64,000 nt of DNA from Cytidiella melzeri. Its lineage: Eukaryota; Basidiomycota; Agaricomycetes; Polyporales; Irpicaceae. The DNA lies in the NCBI GenBank assembly GCA_022592445.1, contig JABYQR010000239.1, forward strand, positions 1-64,000, in the 5' to 3' direction. The notes beneath the pieces are model-generated. The model saw nothing but the letters and a program-made list of their open reading frames with translations, searched no databases and was not told the origin of the DNA. Below are positions 10,930-22,890 of the stretch, piece by piece (positions within the stretch are counted from its first letter, which is position 1; every line of letters starts with the position of its first letter). The position numbers and the translations under genes were made by a program.

Positions 10930-13900
10930 CTAGTGAAAGAACTGCTTCTCCCTGTCGACAAACACACGTCAGAATGCCATTCCACCCTCGGTGACACTCG
11001 CCTACGTACGCAAAGAGCCACAGTGCTTGAGGGTTGTTGTACGTTTCGTTCGTATAGGCAAACCGGACTAATAATGATGGATTATCAGTGCCGCTGCCGG
11101 GCAAGGGACGGAAAGTCCACTCACACTGTGGAAGCTCCGACTGGTATTCTGAGTGTGGCCAAAAACCAGGATCAGGCTCAGTTATTAAACAATTTGAGAT
11201 AAAAAGCGCATTAGAGAATACCAATCGGGTTTTGCTCATTCAGGAAACTCCAGGCTGGATGATAGGCGTCGACATCAGGTGCGCAATTAGCTTTGCATGA
11301 ATCTCAAAGAGCGTACCAATCCTCCAGTTATGTCTAAACGAAAAGAAAGAAGGAAGGAAGGAATTAATCGGTGTACGACCGTTGGTGCACAAACAAACTA
11401 CGTACCTCATATTGCTGTTCACGAGTCTGGTTATCCGAGTCAAGCAGCGTCAACATACCTGATGCGATGAGAGACTGCGTTGAGGGACTCACAAGTCAGG
11501 CGGTGCCAACGAGTCCTACAACGCCCAAAAAAAAACTCAGGGAATTATCCTACGACGTAAGAAACAAACAAACACTACCCACATTTTTCAGACCTGCCGT
11601 TTTAATCTCGGTATCCAAATCGGTCCATTCCAACACTTGGTTCCCAGCCATGCCTGGAAGAAAAAATCAACGTCATCATCTCTCAACTTTGACTCAAAAA
11701 AAACATAACAGGCTCGCCTTTGTATTGTACCTGTTCTCCAGGCTTGCCGCCAAAGACAGCTATCTTCGTTTGATGTCTCTCAAACATCAGCGTGCTAAAC
11801 ATGGCACACGTCGAAGCGCAGTTCCCGTTACTAACTACGTGCGATTCACTTGAGATCAGTGATTTTTTTTCCAGTTGTAGCGGAACGCACCAATCGCGAC
11901 GTTACTTTTGTATGTTTGTTTGTTCACAGTGTGTTAGTAAGACGAACTGTTTCGTATTGGGAAGAAAAAGAGAAAATTGCGCACTTTAGATTGAAGGGAG
12001 GGGTTGCCGGAGTTGGAACCACAAATGACTCTGCGCAGGTATCCTGTGTGGGCGTCGACCATCTCCGTCAGCACTTGTCCTTGATTTCGATTTCGATCAA
12101 AACGGCGCGAACGTACCAAGAACCGCTGCGAAAAGTGATCCGTCACGCCGTTCACGAAAAATGGGACACTCGGAGTGATATAGTTGTGCGTCAAAGGCAT
12201 CACAGTATTGTTCAAGAATGCCCCTACACCCAACATACATCAGTGTCCTACGAACAAAAATGAGATGGAACGCAGGTAAAGAAGAAACGTACAGTTGTCA
12301 GGAGTATAAAAGCTGAAGCTGTCATCAAGACCTTGCGCAATGTCCGACGCGACAATCTTCTGTGCAAGTGTGTTCGCTCGGTTGATTGACTGAAAGCCTC
12401 TGTCAACGTGGACAAAATCGTCAACCAATGTAGTGTCCAGCCACGGTTGAGGTACTACTGACGGGTTACCGATATTCGAGCCTAGCGCAATTTTTAAAAC
12501 CGAGTCAATGATGACCAACTAACCTGCCCAGGGATAAGCCACATACCGGCAAGGAACTGGTGGAGGAACTGTCCGAGACATACAAATCCGCCTAAATTCG
12601 AGGCGTTCAACAATGACCAGGTCATACAACGGTCCGGAAACTCACCTCCGTTGTTCGTAAGGTCAATGATCAGGCGAGTCACGCCTGAAGCTTGAAACTC
12701 ATTGACTGCGGCAACTGTATCCGTCTGAAAAGAGTTGAAATCGTCTGGCTCAAAGGATCCGACAAACATCTGGTCACATCGCTCACTCATCAGCACCGTA
12801 ACTCTAAAAAAGATGCTCTCCAAGAGAAAATCTGCTCACGACTCCGGTCTTGTTGCCAGGAAGGATGAAAGACTTGATGACTCCCGTACTCCCAGCTGCA
12901 GGCGGCAGCGTCGGAAGGAACGGGCTAGGTAAACCGACAGCATTCTTAGGTGCGACGTCTATGATAGAGGCACGCGCAAGTCGTCGTTCAGGTTTCGCAT
13001 CACGACTTTGCACCCCACCCGATCTCAAGTCGACTCCGTTCGTGTCTGCCGTTGCCGCACAGTTGGCTGCCCAGCTGTACGAGTGAGGGTGAAACGACAT
13101 TATCAGTTACTGTGGTAGAGTAGATTGCAAAACAGGTTCTCACAAGGATGCCGAATCGGTGAACGGTGCACCAAGATAATCCGCTGCAAACGGGACGACG
13201 ACCGTCTCTGCTTTTGTACTGTTCGCGGGTACAAGAGTCAACGTCAGAGAATCTCTGTCGGGGAACCCGGGTCCCGAAATATCCCCAAACCGCTGCGAGA
13301 AATCTGTGCCCGAAATACGATAGCTGCCAAACGCACTATTGACACGGACGCCGTGGTCGATGAAATTGCCAGACTCGGTGTCAGCGATGAGGTCTGCGTA
13401 GGCAAAGGGGTCCATGCCGTTGATGGAAAGGACGCGTGCGCCTGCGAGGCGTTGCCAGTTGAAAGGGATGGCAGCGAAAAAGTCGGTGAAAGCGGTGCCG
13501 ACGAGCGGGATGAGTTCCGTGGAGTCTGGTGCTACGAACACGCTTTGGACGCCGTTCTGTTCAAACGACACAACCGGAGCGGGGAGGAGATTTTGGAAGG
13601 TCTGGTAGCAATTTGGGAAATAGCCTGGTGGGTTTGTCGAGTGAGCGAACAGCGCGAATGGAAAAGTAGGCGGTAGTGACTTACGGGTGTGACCGTCATT
13701 GAGCTGGGTAGTAAAGTTGTAAACTGCTCGGTTGAAGTCGTAGTCCGTCTGCGGTTGAATGAGTCATCAGAAGTATGCATCGCCGGGTCAACTTGCCTCG
13801 AACTTTGTGCTGTTGATACGAGCAATGTCCGCACGGATATTTGTCGTGGACTCCTGGAACGGCGGCGGGGAGTTCAAGTAGAACTCTTCAAAAGTATAAA

Positions 13901-14114
13901 AGTCAAAGACACCGGCGATGTTGTTCAGGACGTTTTGTCGCAAAGTTTCGTTGAACGGGAACGACTTGAGGCAAGCGAGCGCTTTCGCTGGTACGACGAA
14001 AGGCTGCCCTGCGATTGCTGCACAGGGATCAGCAGTGGCTGCCTGTACCCATCTCGCGGCCACGGGCAGGAGGGCAAGGCTGGCTATGAGTCGCTTAGTG
14101 CTCACCGTTGACAT
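10930..14114 (-). CDS. Secreted S41 peptidase, CPAF-like
   Basis: Eighteen exons join with consistent phases to 2058 nt (685 residues): 14114-13797, 13748-13685, 13624-13144, 13074-12840, 12769-12646, 12591-12547, 12481-12293, 12223-12117, 12043-11985, 11848-11718, 11653-11583, 11515-11493, 11426-11406, 11333-11317, 11290-11222, 11148-11125, 11067-11010, 10951-10930. A signal peptide (MSTVSTKRLIASLALLPVAA) opens it. Next come LNDGHTRYFPNCYQ, the PDZ-like N half, then GVMFVGSFEPDDF and LIIDLTNNGG of the tail-protease core, and SNGNCASTCAMFSTLMFE, which holds the catalytic Ser. The end, RFAYTNETYNNPQALWLFAE, is typical of fungal UstP-like S41 members. The first intron is GC-AG (GAG|GCAAGT), and the exon 10 donor is probably GC too. 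Five exons are 17-24 nt. It is likely an extracellular Ser peptidase of unknown substrate. Confidence 0.88.
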
Positions 14115-14858
14115 GGTCAAGAGGAAGAGGCGGGTAATGTGGACCAAGACCGCGATGAACATCACACTCTCCTCTCACCTTAAGTAGCTTCCAACGCCAA
14201 CTTATTGGCGTGAGCTGGAAGTGCAACACTCAGCCGACGACAACCATGAGGCGTGTCGCAAGCGATAAGATGTGCTGTGCCTCCCACGAGCATGAGTGTG
14301 TAGAACTCTCATTGGTCTCTAAAACAGGAGGACTGGCTGAGGTGAGAATTGGTATACGGATGGGTAAAGAGAAGGAAACGGACCTGCAGTGACCCGGGGT
14401 GCGCACATGTGGCACGATGAGACGTCGGAGCCATCTGACCAGGCAGTATTATCGTTACACCCACTGGCAATAACACACCATGTCTCTTACAACGACAACA
14501 GGGGATCAGGCTGGAGGTTGATGATAGACACGTACTATACACACAGTGTGGCCAACGGTGGTGGTGGCAGTCACTTCAAGTTGTAGTAGAAAGTGCAATA
14601 ATCAATTACACATTTGTTATGCTTGTATCTCGGATGAACCGGCCCGTGAATGCCGATAACAGTATTTGTTAATATCTCACAAGCGCGTCTTGTCATCGAC
14701 GGCCAACACGTCTCTCCTTGAACTCGTCTTGCAATCTACTTACCCAAGCTGTCGCAAAACCAAACACAATCCGTATTGCAGGGCCACACACCGACGGTCC
14801 TACTTACAGACAAACCGACAAACACACCCTTACCAGTAAATTCTGTGATACAGCAAGG
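14115..14858. other. Intergenic, divergent promoters
   Basis: This is the shared upstream region of the S41 peptidase (minus) and the acidic protein (plus). No coding exon, repeat or RNA gene could be supported. Confidence 0.5.
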
Positions 14859-15822
14859 ATGATCAACCGACTTGTTAGGCGTATCTCTACCTCCCTGTTT
14901 CCGAGGCCCGACAGGCCTTGGAACGATGATGGTAAGCTGTCCTCCTTTGGCTTTGCCCTCGCGTTCGTTCTGCTTGTCCGTGCGAATTGGGAGGCGATTC
15001 TGTTTTGGCTTGCCCTACCATCATCATCAGGTATCTTCGAGGACCCACGCCAGCCTCTATATTATACCATATTATGAGATGAATGGCTTCTCGACTTCAT
15101 TTCTTGACTACTTCCTCACTTCCCCCTGCATCTTCATCATTCGATTAACCATCTACTCGCTAGCAACCTCAAACGCGCCGTCCATCCAAATCGGCACCAA
15201 ACGTCGTTTCAACGATGAAGACGACGAGGACGACGCGGGAGACTTGATGCCGCCTCCCAGCACGCCAGGGACCCCAACCACGCCTGGTACGCCTCGGAAG
15301 GAACTCGGCTACGGGAGTATCATGAAGAAGCAGCGGGTAAAGATAGACACCGAAGGCGAAGAACAGCAGTCGACGCCCCCAAAGGCGGATAATGGTGATG
15401 TTTCAAGTCAGGAGCAAGGAGCAGTGGAGAATGGTGTAAAAGAGGTCACAGAGGGTGTCCGAGAGGTCGAAATTGCGTCTCAGACGGCTGGCAACGCGGA
15501 GGTAGAATTGAAGGACACTGTGGCTGAGAGTGGGAAGACTGAGGCAATCATCGAGGGAGGAGAGGAGACGGGGTCTGTGACCACGGAGGCTACCGCAGCG
15601 GCAGCGGTGCCCCTTCCAAGCTCGCCTGTGTTGCAAGCTCAGTCTCAGTCCGAGGAGCCGGAGATAGTTGAGGTAGACGCAAATGGCGTCGTGAAGAAAC
15701 AGACGCAGCCAATGATTCTAGAGTTAGAGGAAGAGAAGAAAGCAGAATCGACGGCTCAGGTCAAGGACGTCGTGGATCTTACCGAGGACGCACCGCCCAC
15801 CGTGGCGGCCCAAGGGACTTGA
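14859..15822 (+). CDS. Acidic nuclear-type protein, unknown function
   Basis: Exons 14859-14931 and 15164-15822 keep frame (732 nt, 243 residues). The intron is long for this window (232 nt) and could hide another exon. The start MINRLVRRISTSLFP is the first ATG leading into the phase-1 donor. The protein has a basic patch next to an acidic run (TKRRFNDEDDEDDAGD), Pro/Thr repeats (PGTPTTPGTP), a second basic patch (MKKQRVKI), and a Glu/Ala/Val-rich tail. DVVDLTED close to the end fits a SUMO-interacting motif (hydrophobic core followed by acidic residues). I infer a nuclear, disordered regulator. No family was recognised. Confidence 0.65.
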
Positions 15823-16208
15823 GTGTTATGCTTGCAGGCGGCATCTCTGTCAGGACACCTCTTCCGTGCGTGCTCAGGATCCCTCAAGCATGTGTTCCCT
15901 CCCATCTGCGCCCAGCTCCCTATCATCTGTGATTTATCCCTATATCCTTCTAGCCGTCCCTCTGCTCATCTCTCCAATGATACCATACCCTTTCGATCTC
16001 TGTGGATTATATACGTGTGTTTTGTGCTTGTAATAGTGTACGATCTTCTATCCATACCTGCCCATAATATGCTATTCGTCTTACTGATATTCCACTGTGA
16101 TCGCTTAGATTGAGATGACTCTATGGGCGGCTTTCTGATAGCAGCCACTACAATAAGTGTATCTTTCGTTCTTGGACCACGACCATCCTTCCCTCCGATA
16201 AACCGACG
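15823..16208. other. Intergenic
   Basis: This holds the 3' UTR of the acidic-protein gene and the promoter of the seryl-tRNA synthetase gene. No feature beyond AT-rich stretches was seen. Confidence 0.5.
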
Positions 16209-18072
16209 ATGACACTCGATGTTTTACACTTCATAGACAACAAAGGCGGGAATGCCGCAGAAATAAAAGAATCTCAGCGGAAACGCGGGCTCTCGGTCGA
16301 GCTCGTCGACGAAGTTATCCAAATGTACGCGGATTGGGTGAAGAGTGGGTATTTTTCCTTTTCACGTTTATCATACCTGAACCCGTTGTCTAAAACTCCT
16401 GATGTGGGCCTTCCGTAGTGGACTTTGAGGCGAACAATATCAGTAAACAGGTGAACGCGGTCCAGAAAGAGATTGGTGCGAAGAAAAAGGTGTGTTACGA
16501 TCCCAATAACCTGCGAGGAGGAAGAGGAGAAGGATGATCAACTTGGGTGATACGGATTTACTAGGCAAAGGAGAATGCGGACGAGCTGGTGGCGAAGAAG
16601 AAGGAGCTTGATGAACAAGTTTTGGCTAAGCGGGCGGAGACGAAGGAGTTTGAGCAGGCGATGCGACAAAAGGCTTCGACGGTGGGCAACATCGTCGGCA
16701 AGGACGTACCCGTGAGCTTGACGGAGGTGTGTAGGCCTGTTGGTCGCTTTGTTGTCCACATACAGTGCTGAATTCTCGGGGAATGTGACCAAGGACGACA
16801 ACAAGACGTTACGAACGTGGCATCCGAAGGGAGAAGGCGTTCAAGTCGAGAAGAGGACGGATATCATGCCCCACCACGAAGTGTTACTCCGACTTGACGC
16901 TATGGATCTCGAAAGAGGTAAGTTATAAAAAAAACAAAGACTAACAGCCCTCAACCTCATTTTCTTCGCTTGATAGGTACAAAGATAGCGGGCCACAGAG
17001 GGTACTTTTTGACGAATGACGGTATCGACCTCAATCAAGCACTGATCACTTACGGTCTTCACTTTCTCCGAAAACGGGGGTACACCAACATCCAACCTCC
17101 GTTCTTCATGAACAAAGACATGATGGCAAAAACTGCGCAGCTCGATCAATTCGACGAGGAGCTGTACAAGGTAAGAGAATACAAAACAACAACAACAACT
17201 CTAACCGCCACTTCACTTCGCTCAAACTTTTTTTTTTCCTACAGGTCCTAGCGAGTGATGACGAGAAATACCTAATCGCGACGTCGGAACAGCCGATCTC
17301 CTGCTTCCACTCGGGCGAGTGGTTTGAGAATCCAGAAACGCAGCTACCCATCAAATACGCCGGATACTCGACATGTTTCAGGAAAGAGGCCGGCAGTGCC
17401 GGACGCGACATGTGGGGTATCTTCCGCGTGCACCAGTTCGAAAAGGTCGAGCAGTTCTGCGTCACGCACCCCGAAAAGAGCTGGGAGATGCTCGACCAGA
17501 TGGTCGCCAACTCGGAGGCGTTCTATCAGAGCCTCGGGATACCGTACCGCGTCGTGGCTATCGTTTCTGGTGCTCTGAACTTGGCTGCAGCGCAAAAGTA
17601 TGACTTGGAGGCGTGGTTTCCGTTTCAGGGAGAGTACAAGGAGCTCGTCTCGTGCTCGAATTGCACAGATTATCGTGAGTCATTCATTCTGTTGTCTACT
17701 GTCTCGTTGGATTCAATCAAGTCTTTCTCACCGTACTTTTCCTTTTTCAAGAGGCGAGAAGGCTTGAAGTGCGTGCAGGCATCAAGAGCAAAGACCAGGC
17801 ACGCAAGTTATACGTGCACATGCTGAACGGCACGCTTTGCGCGACAGAACGCGCACTCTGCTGCCTCGTCGAAAACTATCAGACTGCAGATGTACGTTCT
17901 CATCCTATATTTCCGTAAACATGTGAGGATAAGCCTAAGTCGCTTTTTTTTTTCTTCTTCACGCGTAAAGGGGCTTGTGATTCCCGAAGTACTGCGCCCA
18001 TACATGCAAGGCCGGGACTTCCTTCCGTGGGCAAAAGAGCTGCCGAAGAATCTGCAAAGGAAACAAGCTTGA
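16209..18072 (+). CDS. SES1: Cytosolic seryl-tRNA synthetase
   Basis: Eight exons, 16209-16344, 16419-16489, 16565-16726, 16794-16917, 16977-17170, 17245-17674, 17752-17891 and 17971-18072, total 1359 nt (452 residues). It charges tRNA-Ser (Ser + ATP, via seryl-adenylate) in the cytosol. The N-terminal third is the coiled-coil tRNA-binding arm ([20 protein letters not shown]). The class II core follows, with motif 2 in [20 protein letters not shown] and motif 3 in [19 protein letters not shown]. The C terminus, [15 protein letters not shown], matches eukaryotic SerRS. Length is as expected for fungi. No mitochondrial presequence is apparent, since the protein starts directly with [14 protein letters not shown]. 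All introns are short GT-AG. Confidence 0.95.
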
Positions 18073-18484
18073 AATGAAAATTACCAACACCTCGTGCGTT
18101 CGATGAATTGTAACTCAACTCGGGAATGTAGAGCACAATTGTATTTTTTTATATCATGTGTTTGTGAGTCGGATTCAGCCCCGGATGTTTGTTTACGGTG
18201 TTGTAAGTAGAGTAGGGATGGTCACAGCATGTCACGTATGGTTTCGTCCGCGACCACGACGAGCGCAGGCAAGACGACTTGCAAGACCACAGGAAGGCAT
18301 AGTTATGGTCTCGAGGAAGGTACATAGAGTACAGTAACAGGCGATGGGCCCGTCCCTTCCAAGCCTGAACAGTACCAGAGCTGCCAGTATTTCTTGAACT
18401 GACATTTGGTTCCGGACATAATGCATAATCGACAATCCGTAAGTACTTATGACTTCGTCTTATCACCCTACCACCACCATAAAC
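18073..18484. other. Intergenic
   Basis: This is the 3' end of the seryl-tRNA synthetase gene and the promoter of the F-box gene. An upstream in-frame ATG at 18449 exists, but the F-box motif begins right after the ATG at 18485. Nothing else was recognised. Confidence 0.45.
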
Positions 18485-20664
18485 ATGCTCTCTGCTCTCC
18501 AAGCCGATGTCGCTCTCTACATCTTGTCCTTCCTATCTTTTCAGGACCTCGGCGCACTCTACAGGCTGTCCAAATCCAACAATCGTTTCTTACACGATCA
18601 CGAAGATGCCGTGTATCACCAGATGGCTGTCTCCCACCGTTTCGCCGTCTCGGGCAAGTCGCTGGCCGACGCGCAAGCAGCAGAGCCAAAGGGCGGAGGA
18701 AACAGCCTGAAGGGTATACAAACGTGGAAAGATCTTTGTGAGTGACAAACGGCGTGTACGATGACTCTCGCTGACTACAGTGGGAATGCATCTATGTTTA
18801 TGTAGGTCGAGAATCTGTCATTCTTGAGCGAAACTGGTCCGGACGCGGATTTGTTGTTCAGGGCGGGTACACCTGCTTCGAAGACGAAATCCAGGAATTT
18901 CACATTGACGAACAGCACGGTCTCCTGCTCTCCTTGACGGTGCATGGATTATTTACCGTGCGTACTTTGGATGGAACCCAGTTACTTTGGAGTTTGCCAG
19001 GAGTAAGAAGACAGCTTGTTCCCCGTTGTGTAAATTGAGACACTAACAAACATGTGCCTATGTAGGTAGTCCAGTTTGCACAGTCGGGTGACTCACTGCT
19101 GCTCTGGCGCGGGGAAGACACAACGGGCGCGATGCAAGTCTGGCGTTTCACTGACGAGCTTCCAACTGTCCTCGCGCCCGTCGTGCGTCCATCGCAGCTC
19201 GCTGCAACAGAGGAACAGCTCGAAGAGTTCCAGGCCTCTACACGGTCTTCGGTCAACACCCATTGCGGCTACATCCCACATGCAAACATCCCAATCCCAC
19301 CAGGCGGGTGGCGAACTTTTGCCTTGCACGAGCCATACCTCGCCCTCATCGATAGAGACCATCCACACCTCGTTCAAGTCTACGATATACTTCGCGGCGA
19401 GCTTCATCAGACCATCGACCTAGGTCCTATAATCAGCAAGCCGTTGGCAGAGTACGGCCATCCCTACGTATTGTTCTCTGTCTTGTTGGACTTGCAGATT
19501 TCGGCCAAGTATCTCTGCGCGTGTTATGCCTTTGCAGTGATCGTGGTTCGACTGCGCGTAGCCGGCGTCGCCGAAGAGAACGATGTTGTGTTCCGAGCTG
19601 ACACATCTGGTGTGCAGAGAAACGCGGTACTTTACGAAGACATTGTCCATCGTCATCAAATCGGAGGCGCTTTGCCGCATCTCGTCGCCAAAGTTTCCTC
19701 CGTTTGCGAATCACCGACCTCTCGCGTCGACGATGGTGAACTTGCGAAGCAGCACAGCAATGTCTGTCTGGCACTTTCTGCAGGGGCTGACATTTTGGAA
19801 GAGTACAGCGTCGTGGAACGTACCGCCGAAGAAATCGACGAAGTACTGCGCGCCAACGCCACTGGTATCCAAGAGCGGCCTAGGCATGATCATTGCTATA
19901 TCTCAGGTACACATTTTTCGTCCATACTCTCCCCAAACTACTGTCGATATCTGATGTCTACTGGATCAGCCCACTTTTCTCCTGACGGACGTCACCTCGT
20001 CGTCGGGTCGACATTCAACCAGATGTACTTTTTCCCTGACATCGACAGAATGTTCGACGCCGGAATTGCCCCAGCAGAGATCATACAAAAAATGGTCGTC
20101 GAGGAGCCGATACGATTTTTGAAATGGGAAGCACGAGACAGAGTGTTTGCGTTCCGAGACGTACGTCCCATCTTTATGCATGCATCTACACGTACGTTGG
20201 TAACCAGCGTTCGTATAACTATTAACTTGTAGACAGAGAACACCACTTGGCTCTTGGATTTGTGTCCGACATACCACGCAAACAGAGACAATGATTCCGA
20301 ACCGCCGTTGTCCCTCGTAGGTGCGAGAGTACTTCGTGTGCGCACGTTTGGCAGTACACACGTACGGGCACATCAGAATTTGCAAATTCGCAAATCGGGA
20401 ATATGGGCGATTGGGTATTTGGGCGAGGTACATCGGGTTGTGGGTGCTGCCAAGGTAGGAGAGGATGGTGGTTTACGTGATGTGGGGGGTTTAGATGGGA
20501 AGAGGGTTGATGCTCCTCGTGAGTTTGAGTTTTTTTTTCGACTTTTTTTTTTTGATTCGGTGGCGGACGTTTTCATGGTGCGCACGCTGACTTTGCTTGG
20601 TTCGTTTCTAACAGGCAAGACTATCTGTTTCCTCAGCTTTACAAAGGAAGGAATCCCACAGTAA
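18485..20664 (+). CDS. F-box protein, likely SCF substrate receptor
   Basis: Six exons, 18485-18737, 18806-19002, 19066-19906, 19970-20160, 20233-20518 and 20615-20664, total 1818 nt (605 residues). Residues 3-42 form the F-box (LQADVALYILSFLSFQDLGA), the Skp1-binding module of SCF ubiquitin ligases. The rest resembles a degenerate beta-propeller, with repeat-like strands such as LLLSLTVHGLFTVRTLDG, GDSLLLWRGEDTTGAMQVW and AHFSPDGRHLVVGSTFNQMY. This suggests a substrate-binding WD-type domain, an inference from strand pattern only. The intron at 19907-19969 is 63 nt long, has no in-frame stop and keeps phase, so its retention would just add 21 residues. The target is unknown. Confidence 0.78.
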
Positions 20665-21723
20665 GGGAGGTGCCGTTATGCATTGGCTGCTGAAAATGTC
20701 AAACGTCAAAGTTGATAACTTATGTCTCAACTGTCCGTGGCGTATATCTGAGGTTGGAGTGTTCTCTAGTCTAGGTTCCAGAGGTCAGGGCGACAAAATC
20801 TCGAGACAAGAGCGGGAGGCAACCAAAAGTGAGTACTAGTTGTTAACAGTGCACGTCCGACCTGTCTCATTGCACTGGCAGCTTCAGGCTGCACTCATTC
20901 TCCATACGTTGACAAAGCCACGGGTGGACATCCTCCGGTACTACATCCGCTTGATTCTAAACGGCTTGAGTACGGTTTGCTCGAAACAGGCACCGTTCAC
21001 AGCTTCTCTGTGCCCAAGAAATTCAACAAAACCCGTTAACTGTATCAGACTCGTTTCATCCACACCACGGCCTTGGCATCATGATGGACTCGCTTTCGTA
21101 CACGTTCGAGCTGAGCAGAACGTTTCTCGTTGCTTTGTTTGATGGCCGACAAGTACTGCGACGTGCATTTACCGCAAGATGTCCCGACTCGGACGTTTCT
21201 GTGGGGTACGCTGGTTACTATCCTCGCTCACTTTGTAGTGATATTCAATAGCTGGTCAGTGCCACATTTTATTGTTTCTACTCATAGTTCAGCACGCAGG
21301 GCAATTCTGAGTCAATACACCTTTTCAGGTGCAATCATCAACCACTGCAAGTCCGTACGTAGTAAGTACTCCTATCAGTAGCACAAAAGCGGTGCAGCTT
21401 GGAACTGACTTACATATAAAACTTACCACATCCCTCTGATGAGACTTTGATGGCGGGGCCTCTGAAGGCTGAGGGATGTTTCATGCGAAAACCACATATA
21501 AACCGTGCGAGGCGCACTCCTGTCTCCCCAACTTTGAGAGTTCTCCAACTCACGCAAGCTAGCACTGGTTGGTGCGTACCATACTCAACTGTGCGATCCC
21601 TGAACGCTTCTAGAATCTGCTGACACCTTTTCGTTTAGCTCATCTTGCTTTTTTTGATACTCGCGCTCGAACATCTCACACCTTCAAGTTTTGTCTCATC
21701 CTTGCTACATATACAAGAACAAC
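20665..21723. other. Intergenic with coding-like relics
   Basis: Two short stretches look protein-like. One, from about 20870 to 21039, reads EYGLLETGTVHSFSVPKKFN. The other, at 21082-21249, starts MMDSLSYTFELSRTFLVAL and continues to VGYAGYYPRS. They lie in different frames with no supported splice between them, so a small decayed gene is possible. TATA-like CATATAAACC at about 21494 probably serves the next gene. Confidence 0.35.
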
Positions 21724-22588
21724 ATGCGCTCCTTCGCCACCGTCACTTTTGCGTTGATTGCCATCGTTGGCCCCGCTGTGTCTGTGCCCATCGACTCTAG
21801 CGTTGTTTCCTCGGACGACGTCCAATGGGCAGATACTTCTGGCATGAGCAACGATGATGGTAGCGGCGCCATACAGTTTGCTTTAAGAACACCTCCCTCA
21901 GGTCTCCTCACCCCGTAAGTCAAAACCCTGCCAATCAACGTTTGCGTTCAACATCGAGTTTACTCTCTGCAACAGCGCACAGACGGACTCCACCGTGAAC
22001 TTGACAGCACAGGCAACGCGCCGTGAAGAACCTAGTACTACCGAGTTTACTCAGTTCCCTGATAACCAAGATGCTGACGGCAGTGGTGCGTTGGCCATTC
22101 GCAAGGTTATCCTTCCTGCCAGTACAGCATTCAAGCAACCCACTGACTCGTCAGGCTTCCAGTAAGATGACTCTGTGCACCAATACTTTATTTGATGTTT
22201 ACTTTGCTCTCTGCAGCCTGAATCGTCGGGAAGAACGTACAGAGTCCGTCAAGTTATTCGCTCGCATGGGGCCCCCTCCAAAGTACGAGGGTCCCATCCT
22301 GCCCCTGCACAATGACGGGTCTCATAGGTATCCGCCGACGATGCCTGTGTTTCCGAGCGAGGTGCATCAGCGGCCTGCGTCTGACATGCCCGCCACGCCT
22401 GCCGCGGAGTTCACGCATGGCACGCCTTACTCTTCTTCTTCTTCTCTGAGCTCCTGGAAGAAAAAGAGTATTGCAATAGCTGCTGCAGTCCACACGCTTG
22501 GCATGCTGGGAGCGGGATATATGCTGAGGGCTATTGAGGACAAAAAGTAAGTCGAACTGATGAGATGTTGCATGCCACGCCGCTGAAG

Positions 22589-22672
<84 letters not shown>

Positions 22673-22890
22673 GAGTAACCGGCTCGTGGTTTCCGAAACG
22701 GCCTCCGAGTCATCCACATTTGGGACCTCGCGACTCCGAATCCACCGAGAGCTTTGCAAACTTGATCGATTCACTTTCCCCCCGGTGAGTAGTCCGATTC
22801 TCTTCTTCCTCGTTAGAACTGCCAACACTGACTCCGACGGACGACAGGGAGGATCAGCTGCAAAAGTCTGAAATCGACGATCTCGACTGA
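21724..22890 (+). CDS. Single-pass membrane protein with signal peptide, unknown
   Basis: Five exons, 21724-21914, 21976-22161, 22217-22546, 22674-22784 and 22848-22890, total 861 nt (286 residues). It starts with a clear signal peptide (MRSFATVTFALIAIVGPAVS). A Ser/Thr/Asp-rich ectodomain and a Pro-rich segment follow, then SSWKKKSIAIAAAVHTLGML and GAGYML, which form one transmembrane helix at about residues 213-235. A short cytosolic tail ends DDLD. I infer a type I (or signal-anchored) membrane or wall-associated protein. No family was recognised. Its fourth intron carries the (CT)37 tract directly before the acceptor. Confidence 0.68.
22596..22669. repeat. (CT)37 microsatellite as polypyrimidine tract
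   Basis: Uninterrupted CT dinucleotides run for 74 nt and end one G before the acceptor CAG at 22671-22673. The run forms most of the intron of the membrane-protein gene and takes the place of its polypyrimidine tract. Confidence 0.95.
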
